Positions 56,627 to 64,000 of a stretch of 64,000 bases of DNA are shown piece by piece. Position numbers and translations under genes: made by a program. The number at the start of each line of letters is the position of its first letter. The first letter of the stretch is position 1. Below the pieces are notes generated by a model, which worked only from the letters and a program-made list of their open reading frames with translations, ran no database searches and was not told the DNA's origin. Source of the stretch: Toxonevra muliebris (taxonomy: Eukaryota > Arthropoda > Insecta > Diptera > Pallopteridae); contig OY829330.1 in NCBI GenBank assembly GCA_963691655.1, positions 3,100,001-3,164,000 of the forward strand, written 5' to 3'.

Positions 56627-56722
56627 TTCGGCTCATCAGGCGTATCATCCATCGTCGTCCACGCACAGCAAGTTCGCCTCATCAGGCGTATCATCCATCG
56701 TCGTCCACGCACAGCAAGCTCG
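56613..56722 (+). repeat. 46-bp minisatellite
   Basis: CCACGCACAGCAAG recurs at 56613, 56659 and 56705. The 46-bp unit contains the diverged 22-mer plus CTCATCAGGCGTATCATCC, so it grew from the 22-bp array. Confidence 0.8.
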
Positions 56723-57324
56723 AATACGAAAGAATAGTGCCATTAGTTTATTAGTTTATGTTATCGTTATTGTAAACATTAGAATCAAAAAGTGAATTAA
56801 ACATTATTGAATTGAAAGAAATGTGTCTCAATAAAAAGTGAGGGTTCCCTTGCAATCAAAAATTCTGTAGCCAACGAACCACTGGAGCCCGCTGAGCTCT
56901 ACCCCGGCCTGTGGAAGAACGTTGTGTTACAACGTGTCTCGACATTTTAAAAGTTTAGTCTAATTTTCTCTGTATGCGGTCCTAAAGTTTGCCCATTTCT
57001 AACAGATTAAGTATAATAAACCATGGGAAAACTTGTTAGTTTTGCATCAAAGCTTGTTTGTATGTTCAGCAATTTATAGTAGAATTTTGAGTAGAATATT
57101 TTCTTCTAACATATTAACCCTTTGGCGCCCACCATTATGGGTCTTTTTTGCCCTTTTCCAAAAAAGTTCCTTTTTTACGAGGGTTGATAGAGGTTTACTA
57201 TAGGTCTCTGAACAACAAAAATCTGTAAACTTAGTTTTAGTAAAAATAAACCCAAATTCCAAAAATGTTTCAAATTTTCACTTTTTACAAGTTGTGAACA
57301 AACTCTTAAATTAATAGAAATTTC

Positions 57325-58243
57325 CAGGGACCAAAAATAATAATTATTCTTAAATATTTAAACGAAAAGATCAAAGTGTTCCAAATATCGGAGAACAATA
57401 TCGAGTACACCGCTTTGCTTTGTTGGAATCAGTAGAAATTTTTTTTCTGAGCATTCCCACTAAAAATTAAAAATAATTTTTTTAGGAGACTATGAAAATT
57501 AAATCTAGAGGTTAATTTTCAAAGTCATGACTTAAGTTCATGTCAATTTCGTTATTTAAAGTTATATATAAACAGGCTTAATGAACAAATGTAGTCATCA
57601 CAACAACAATGTATATAGAGAGGAGCAAATCAGACGGCCGTTTCGGAATCCGCCACAATTCCTCATCAGTGATCTTAGTGATAGTTCTTAATCTTTCAAT
57701 ATCCTATATAAGCTACTAATATTTGAAATCATAACCCAGAATTACGGATTTGATTCCAAATATCTTCACTGAATAGAGATATTGAAAGAAACTACCACTA
57801 CCGTTCTATACACTTATGTTGTTGTTTTTTTCCCATTGTAGCTAGTCTGCATAACAGTTCGTTATTTGGCCGTCTGATTTGCCCGTCTCTATATACATTG
57901 TTGTTGTGATGACTACATTTGTTCATTAAGCCTGTTTATATATAACTTCAAATAAAAAAAAAATTTTACCTGTGGATTTTTATTTTTTGCTCAGATATTA
58001 TAATGATTTTTTTGATTTTTATCAGTTTGCTCAGAAAAAATAATTATTTTCTGATTTTTTTTTATGTTCAGGAAAAAAAATCATTTTTTTATGTTCAGGA
58101 AAAAAAATCATTATTTGATTTTTATATTTTTGATTGAAACGAAAAAATCAATAATTTTTATTGATGATCAAATAAATAAAATTCAAGTAATAATCATTAA
58201 ATTTTGATTTTTTTCATATTGCTTATAATGATTACGGTCCCTG
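57325..58243. mobile_element. Nested hAT MITE (CAGGGACC ends)
   Basis: Ends CAGGGACCAAAAAT and, inverted, CAGGGACCGTAATC; flanks GAAATTTC and GTATTTTC (6/8). Same terminal octamer as the right end of the hAT at 16147-22703. Carries a partial copy of the 486-bp repeat. Confidence 0.5.
57476..57955. repeat. Partial 486-bp repeat with inverted end (foldback)
   Basis: 57476-57867 matches the first ~395 bp of the unit at 40081. 57868-57953 is the reverse complement of positions about 75-165 of the same unit (GGCCGTCTGATTTGCCCGTC..), forming a stem of about 85 bp. Confidence 0.7.
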
Positions 58244-58429
58244 GTATTTTCTAAACTAAAATATATATTTTAAATTGCAAAACAAACATTAATTAATTAA
58301 ATTATCCAATGGAGTATTAATAATATGAGAGAAAATGCGTAATTTGTGGAATTTATTTCACATTCAACTACAATTTCTTTTCTTTTTTTTCCTGTAAGAA
58401 AAGCTTTTTTCTTATACCTGTAAGAAAAG

Positions 58430-59377
58430 CAATTACTTTCAAATCACAACAAATGCGCCATTTAAGTACTTCATAGTCTTTTTAAAATTAATCTCATGTA
58501 TTCATATTTTTCTTTCATGCCGATTCTGTATGCTATCGGAATCAATGCCTTGGTGTTATGAAAGTAAAGAAGCACTGCTTTTAAGCTTCTTTTGGATGAA
58601 CCAATAAAAAGACGCTTTTCATCAGCCGAATATTGTATACTCATTTCAGTTATTAAACCTTCAATATCATTACAATAAACAAATGAATTATCCTCATTAG
58701 CAGTAAACTATGTCATAAATGCCAACTGGGGTCTTCGGTAACTGGTAACGTTTACCCCAGGTTCTAACAAATTAAGAGACTTTAAATCTGTTACCAAAAT
58801 TTACCCTTTTGAGTTCTATTTTTTTGGACAAGAGCATTCAGATGTTCTAGTGACATTAATTTTGGTCGACTAGTTGCTTCACAAGAAATATATTTACAAA
58901 AAGATGGATATAGTGTTTCACCAATATCTGAACACCCTATATTATTGGACGTTGGTAGTCTTTGTTCTGATAAATAAAAAGGTACCCCTTCATATTCAAA
59001 ATTTTTTCGTGTGTCTGTTTAAATTCAATACAGCTTAATTTGTGCAAATATTTTAGTGAATTATACTCTCCAGGACCTGGCCAACGCATTTAAATTTCAA
59101 ATTCCATCGAGTTTCGCCTTTAGAGGAAAAGTTAAAAAATCTGACTAGAATAAATTGCAACAATAAGTTATGTATAGATCATGAATTTAAATTATTGTAA
59201 CAATTATGGCAACAATGTTCCGGAGTACAAGATTCAGCAGTAAATACTTCTAACTCAAAATACTATCCAAAAATATTTTCAAACTTTACTACTAAAAAAA
59301 TTAACATGATTTTCTGAGAGAATGTTTTTTCCACATACGTAGCAAAACCAATCAAATTCTTCTGCACAATTTGTCAT
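58430..59377 (-). pseudogene. Decayed uncharacterised arthropod transposon protein
   Basis: Opens MTNCAEEFDWFCYVCGKNIL, with a CxxC zinc-finger start and a second Cys/His pair (HCCHNCYNNL). Later fragments read RWPGPGEYNSLKYLHKL, and a clear block DIEGLITEMSIQYSADEKRL, FIGSSKRSLKAVLL, IPIAYRIGMKEKYE. Family proteins carry FIDSSKRSLKAVLLHNGN followed by PIAHS..KE.YE, from memory; they are widespread, TE-borne and of unknown enzymatic class. Many stops. The C-terminal SDEQGERFHQD block of such proteins is found separately at 33783. Confidence 0.5.
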
Positions 59378-59919
59378 TTTATGGAAACAAAGAACATTTT
59401 ACCTATATAAAAAAAGGAGAAAACTTTAGCAAACTCAACTGAACTGGGCTATTGTTATTATTAAACCGAAGTAAGGATTTTTATAAATTTACAAAGTGCC
59501 GAAATTGTGGAAAAAAAAACATCGTTGAAAAAGCATATACACCGTTGCAAAAAGCTAATACACATTTGGAGATATAAGTGCTTAATTTTTTTTTAGAAAA
59601 TACTTTTAAAGACACACTAGTTTACTGCGTATAAAAGGTAAAAATTTTAAACATTTTTGGAATTTGAGATTATTTTTACTACAGATTTTTGTTGTTCAGT
59701 GACCTATAGTAAAATTTGATGGGCAACATATTTTTTGAACATATTAATCCACTATCAACCTTCGTAATGGAACAAAAAAGTAGCTTTTTCGAAAATGGCA
59801 AAAAAGACCCATAATGGTAGGCGTCAAAGGGGTAAATTATTGGGAGAAAATATTCTACGGAAAATTCTACTATAAATGGCTGCATATACAAACAAACTTC
59901 GACACAAAGCAAGCGCCTA

Positions 59920-60319
59920 AATCAGTTTTTTGGCTCAAAATTGTCGCAGAGCCCAATCTAATGCGTTGAAACTTGGTGTACGATAATAATTTTATAAAAA
60001 TTATCTAAATCGAACAATACAGTTAAAGTTTTTTTTCGGCATATATTAAAGCGGCAATGATTATCTGTATTTTTATAATTCTCGTGTAATTCAGTCTTAT
60101 TATTTTATTTCATTCAGGATTGTAATTTTTACTAAAATGAAATAAATTGTTTCAAAATTATTCGCTTTTGTTTCTTCCTTCATAGTCTGACGACGAATCA
60201 GATGAGAAAACTATTTCTGAAACTAAATCTTGACCACCATTTTCTGGTTCTAATAAAATTAATTGGTTAACATCTTTTTCGTGCGTTTGTTTTATGCTGC
60301 AAGTTATTCGTTCCGCAGA
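59920..60319 (-). pseudogene. TE family Y, copy 2 (first part)
   Basis: Minus-strand frame ITCSIKQTHEKDVNQLILLE, then FSSDSSSDYEGRNKSE and a stop, matching the C terminus of the copy at 35180-35625. Continues at 60626-60745 beyond a SINE. Confidence 0.5.
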
Positions 60320-60625
60320 CGACCTCGATAGCCTAGTGGATAGTGAACTAGTCATTCATGTGGGAGGTTCGTGTTCGATTCCCGTCTTCGTCTGGTGGTT
60401 AATTTTCATTACTTTCTTATATTCACTATCAATATGAAGTGTATGAGAATTATAAGATAGTGTACAAGTGCACACATTCGTTGGTAATGGCAAAACCACC
60501 AAGCCAATAAAAAAATTGCCACACCGCCGTTCGGAATCGGCGTTAAACTGTAGGTCCAACTATGTGGTATCACAATGGGTCGTTCAGGCTTAAGTGTGTC
60601 GACAGCCACTCCAATCTAACCTAAC
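60320..60625 (+). mobile_element. tRNA-derived SINE with perfect 16-bp target duplication
   Basis: Target duplication TTATTCGTTCCGCAGA at 60304-60319 and 60626-60641. Head: GATAGCCTAGTGGATAGTG (A box) and GTTCGATTCCCG (B box). Body includes CCGTTCGGAATCGGCGTTAA, a relative of the motif in the 15804 copy. 306 bp. The paralogous Y copy at about 35418 has no insertion, confirming both boundaries. Confidence 0.85.
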
Positions 60626-60745
60626 TTATTCGTTCCGCAGAAATTAGTGGCTCAGAAGATAATAATAACCGCGCTGACAAATTCCTATTACACGCTTCTT
60701 TAGAAGTTTTCCTGGTATTTTCTAATTGACACTTTCTAAACTCCT
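60626..60745 (-). pseudogene. TE family Y, copy 2 (second part)
   Basis: Minus-strand fragment RLLLSSEPLISAE-like reading across the SINE target site, paralogous to 35440-35520. Confidence 0.5.
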
Positions 60746-60950
60746 TATGTCTTCACATGCAATTCAAAAGTTTTTTTTTCAGCTCTTCATGTGAAAAAAA
60801 CACAATTTTTAGAAATTTTTTTTAGAAGTTTTTTTATTACATATTAAAGTCGGTTTTTTGTAACTTAATTGTTTTATTTATTATTTTCATATAATACACT
60901 TAAAACTCTACTGTACAATCTGATGTTATACCAAATTCTACTGGTGTTCG

Positions 60951-61460
60951 GATGACTCGTTCTCGTGCTCGCGCTCACACATTACCTATGTTTGTCTCTC
61001 ATGATCAAATAGGTGTGTGCGATGTAATCTCTCCCGCCACTACACATGAAAATAATCGTTCTCCAAATATGCATAATTCCTTTTATACTGCTAATATTGA
61101 GCGTAATGTTCCCTCTCTAAATAAAATGCTGTTTGTTCATTCGCTGATGTTGCTGCAGCCGCTATGCCTGCTGCTACTGCTGCTGCTACGTCTGCTGTTA
61201 TGCCTGCTCCTATGCTGTCAATATCAAATTCCAACTGTAACCACTGAACACATAACTTCGTATGTAGAAAAGTACGCTGGCTTTGGCAGATATCATATTG
61301 AGTGTCACCTGCTCGTAAAGAATGATACCCCAGTTGATAATTTACTGAGTGTAAAATTCAAATTGGGAGTTGACCCAGCTTTTTATGCGCCCTTTTCAGT
61401 TTATGTCCAGGGTTGTAGATCCACGTTGGATAAATTAATGCCTATTACTGTTGTGAATGC
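60951..61460 (+). pseudogene. ORF1 remnant of the CR1-like element
   Basis: MTRSRARAHTLPMFVSHDQI opens it. The true frame around 61130-61230 is Ala-rich (SFADVAAAAMPAATAAATSA). Downstream the reading TEHITSYVEKYAGFGRYHIE, CHLLVKNDTPVDNLLSVKFK, LGVDPAFYAPF resembles the C-terminal nucleic-acid-binding domain of such ORF1 proteins. Frameshifts on either side of the Ala-rich tract. Confidence 0.5.
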
Positions 61461-61479
61461 TGACCTTAATGTGAATAAT

Positions 61480-62720
61480 GAAAATCGTAATATTCTAAAA
61501 ATTTACTACCACAATACATCTGGTCTCCATACAAAATCCAATTCAATCTTTGCTGCATGCTTTATCCGATTATGATGTTTTTGTGATCACTGAAACCTGG
61601 CTTAATGAAGAATTCTATGATGAGGAATTTTTTGATACTAATATTTACTATATCTTTCGAAAAGATCGAGATTCTGTAAAGACTGGTTGTAAACGGGGTG
61701 GTGGAGTGCTGATTGCAGTTAAGTTATATTGTGCTTTGCTTGCCATTTTGATGATTCTAAATTAGACCAACTGTGTGTATCTGTGCGTGGTTCTGCTGAT
61801 CTGCTGTTCATTTGTGCTTCCTATGTGCCACCAAACAGTTCTTTTGAGCTATATAAAGCGCACATTGATAACATTATTTATTTTGCTTCTAATCATTTGG
61901 GTGTAAATCATTTATGTGTATTAGGTGATTTTAATTTGGTTAATGTTTCATGGGACTATGTTTATAATGATGCGTCACTAACCCCATCTAATGTTTCTAG
62001 TGATATTGAGCTATCAATTGACAACCTTTTCGATCTTGCTTTATTACAAATAAATTGGTGCTTAAATAGTCTAAATAGATTATTAGATCTAGTCTACATT
62101 GGCAATAATATTAATTTCTCTTTATCAGAAGCGGTATTTCCACTTTCGCCAAATGTTAAGCATCATGTTTCATTGTCTATTCACATGAAATTTTATAAAC
62201 TTTTGCCTCTTGGAACTAATAATATCAATATGCATGATTTCAATTATAAACTTTGTGATTATACTACCGTGAATCGTATTATTAGTGATATTGAATGGGA
62301 TAGTGAGTTAATGAGTCTTGACATAGTTAATTTTTACAAATATTTTAAAACTTCTATAGCTTCTAATATTTGGATTGATAATATTCCTCGCATTAAAAGT
62401 AAAAGATATAAGTTACTATGGCATACGTATGAGCTTAAAAAAATTAAAAATCTTAGAAATAAGTTTTATAAAAAATTTGCTGCTAATACTGCTAATTCAT
62501 ATTTCATTAAGTATCGCCATTATATGAGGAACTTCAATTCACTTGATAAAGCACTTTATAGTCAATATATTTTAAATCTTGAGTCAAATATAAAAAATAA
62601 TCCCAAAAAGTTTTGGAGGTATATAGATTCTAAGAGGAAAAGCTCAACTTTAATGTTTCTTAACGGCAAAAATTCTAATGATGCAGTAGAAGCAGCTAGC
62701 CTTTTTGCGGAGTCTTTTTA
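61480..62720 (+). pseudogene. ORF2 endonuclease and linker
   Basis: NILKIYYHNTSGLHTKSNSI, SDYDVFVITETWLNEEF (catalytic Glu in TETW), RGGGVLIAVK, LFICASYVPPNSSFELY, LCVLGDFNLVNVSWDY (GDFN), then the linker NNPKKFWRYIDSKRKSS and LFAESF. Frameshifts at about 61560 and 61735. The 330-codon stretch 61729-62721 is open. Confidence 0.75.
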
Positions 62721-62759
62721 ATCTAATTTTGAATTTCGTCATGCCAGCATTGATTTGTT

Positions 62760-63640
62760 CTGGGTCGCTCTACTGTGACTAATATTCCTCCTTCACAATA
62801 TTGCATCTCGTCGTTTTAGGGTGGTTGTCAGGTTGACACCATTTATACTGATTTTTCGAAGGCTTTTGATAAAGTCTCTCATTCTATACTGATTGCTAAA
62901 TTGGCTAAAATTGGTTTTCATTCAAACATATTAAATTGGTTTTATCGTATTTTAACAATAGAGTCTGTTATGTCCGTGTTGAGGATGTCCTCTCTAAGCC
63001 CTTAATTGCGTCTTCTGGTGTGCCATAAGGCAGTATTTGGGTCCATTGCTTTTTATCCTTTTTATTAATGATATTTCTAATACTATTAAATATGCAAAAT
63101 ATCTATTGTTTGCTGATGACATAAAAATATTCGTAAGAGTAAAGAATTTATCAGACTCGTTGAAATTATAAGCTGATTTTAAATCACGTTGAAGTTTTAA
63201 AGGATCTTTGTGTTATTTTTGATTCGGAATTCACATTTGTAGCTCGTCTAAATTACATCATACCTAAAGCCTGTTCTCTCTTGGCTTTTATTCGTCGCAA
63301 TAGAAAAAATTTTGTAGACCCTTTTTGTAGACTAAAGTCGTTGTATACATCTTTAGTTCGCTTAAAGTTGGAATACGCTTCCCTTATCTGGGATCCTTTT
63401 TATGCTTCTCATGCTCTGTGTCTCGAGCGGGTGCAAAAATCATTTGTAAGATTTGCTTAACGAGTGTTAAATTTTTCCGAACCTATTCCATCATATAAGG
63501 CTCGATGTAAACTAATTAATTAAAAGTCATTAGAGAATAGAAGAATAATTTTATCAATGTTATTTATCTCTGATAAAATCATTTACAACTACTTAGTTTT
63601 TATGTATGAGATCACTTCGTCATTTTGATTTATTTTACGT
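62760..63640 (+). pseudogene. ORF2 reverse transcriptase, broken
   Basis: GRSTVTN fragment, QVDTIYTDFSKAFDKVSHSI (motif A), LIASSGVP then a stop and GPLLFILFINDIS (motif B), YLLFADDIKIFV (catalytic FADD, about 63108), thumb DLCVIFDSEFTFVARLNYII, and LKSLYTSLVRLKLEYASLIW. Multiple stops. Confidence 0.7.
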
Positions 63641-63823
63641 AGGCTTTTGCCGAACGAATTATGCTTTGAGTTCTCTAATACATAACAGCAATATTAATTA
63701 AATATTAATGTTACTATTGTAACTTTTCATACGATAAAATTTTTTCTGACACTCATCTAAAATATACAAAAATTTTAAATTCATTGGCTGAAAATTAAAG
63801 TTTTGACAGGCATTTATGTGAAG
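63641..63823. other. AT-rich spacer
   Basis: No feature recognised. Confidence 0.4.
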
Positions 63824-64000
63824 CAGAGCTGGGCGTGTAGAAGTACGATTACTTTTATATTACAGTAATAGTACCCAAAAAAATTTTGAGTACAAGTACA
63901 TGAAGGAATCGTACTCAAAATTTGAGTACGATTACAGTACTCGTTTTGGTTTGATTAAAAAATAATTTGTATTAAATATTTGAAATTCGTTCATAAAATG
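63824..64000. mobile_element. Possible hAT terminus running off the window
   Basis: CAGAGCTGGGCGTGTAGAAG followed by many GTAC/GTACT and GATTAC motifs, the style of hAT-type termini with GAGCTGGGC ends. Only one end is visible. Confidence 0.3.

Larger units (their letters stand above)
55440..56940 (+). mobile_element. LTR-like repeat block with minisatellites
   Basis: A GC-richer block containing a 165-bp imperfect duplication, a 22-bp and a 46-bp minisatellite, an AATAAA at about 56831, a GT-rich/Ala-Pro-type stretch and a terminus ..GTGTTACA. This resembles the U3-R-U5 of a long-LTR element or a solo LTR, but no TG start, target duplication or coding match could be fixed. Short frames such as MDNTRSSQPIRTRQRDSGTA (55839) look gag-like but are unrecognised. 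Confidence 0.3.
57051..59905 (-). mobile_element. Long-TIR transposon with decayed unclassified protein
   Basis: Arms of about 250 bp (57051-57300 and 59630-59900) are inverted repeats (TTTATAGTAGAATTTT; CACCATTATGGGTC / CTACCATTATGGGTC; GGTTGATAG; CTGAACAACAAAAATCTGTA). Between them is a minus-strand coding remnant (58430-59377) and a nested hAT (57325-58243). No clean target duplication. Confidence 0.55.
60951..63640 (+). mobile_element. CR1/Daphne-like non-LTR retrotransposon, internally deleted
   Basis: ORF1 remnant, endonuclease, and RT fragments in order on the plus strand. A deletion at about 62740-62815 removes the RT fingers. No RNase H. The 3' end is near 63640. Clade is given from motif style (GGGVLIAV; IYTDFSKAFDKVSH) and is tentative. 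Confidence 0.65.

Noticed and set aside
56481..56722. CRISPR-like array
   Set aside because: Units are contiguous 22- and 46-bp minisatellites with no unique spacers, in a eukaryotic context.
60320..60400. Functional tRNA gene
   Set aside because: It is the head of a 306-bp SINE with exact 16-bp target duplications.
61130..61210. Leu-rich hydrophobic run resembling a signal or membrane segment
   Set aside because: It is the out-of-frame reading of an Ala-rich GCT/CTG tract of ORF1; the frame carrying recognisable ORF1 sequence is different.

Overview
The window looks like higher-dipteran (fly) nuclear DNA. It is AT-rich, host coding sequence is sparse and interrupted by introns, and almost everything else is transposable-element (TE) debris of types typical of flies: RTE, Jockey, LOA, R1 and CR1/Daphne-like non-LTR elements, a Ty3/gypsy (Mag-like) LTR element, Tc1/mariner, pogo and hAT DNA transposons, tRNA-derived SINEs and foldback repeats. 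No prokaryotic gene organisation, CRISPR array or viral genome is present. The species cannot be fixed from the sequence alone.

One host gene is convincing: an SLC17-type (phosphate/anion cotransporter-like) major facilitator on the minus strand. Three exons are readable, 30603-30886, 29331-30410 and the last one at 15220-15414, joined in phase by GT-AG introns. The final intron is about 13.9 kb and is filled with nested TEs. The first coding exon was not found.

Layout. 1-1262: an LTR-element start with a tRNA-Tyr-type primer-binding site. 1415-4405: two RTE copies head to tail, the second split by a Jockey tail. 5100-9700: a decayed LOA-type element with ORF1 and EN/RT/RNase H remains. 10160-13690: Tc1 debris, an inverted-repeat element holding a pogo-like MITE, and a hAT-type MITE with perfect 8-bp target duplication. 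15220-30886: the SLC17 gene. Its last intron holds a hAT element with very long inverted arms (16147-22703; an R1 element in one arm and a foldback K copy in the other), a Tc1 element, further K copies and a LOA tail. 31202-35625: tandem repeats and a TE of unknown class (Y) split by a Tc1-like element that carries a long-TIR element. 35706-41195: a K copy split by an internally deleted Mag-like gypsy element whose 5' LTR is itself split by a 486-bp tandem dimer. 41704-46096: LOA and Tc1 elements. 46100-56940: Helitron-like end, MITEs, SINEs, K5, a hAT with perfect TSD, and an LTR-like block with minisatellites. 57051-59905: long-TIR transposon with a nested hAT. 59920-60745: second Y copy with a perfectly delimited SINE. 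60951-63640: a CR1/Daphne-like element. 63824-end: a possible hAT terminus.

The genes do not act as a pathway. The value of the window is as a TE stratigraphy: target-site duplications and paralogous empty sites date many insertions relative to each other. No clearly new biological system was found. The most unusual items are the K-repeat inverted duplication sharing a nested MITE, the 486-bp dimer, two long-TIR elements carrying pieces of a poorly classified transposon protein, and a candidate alternative terminal exon of the transporter.
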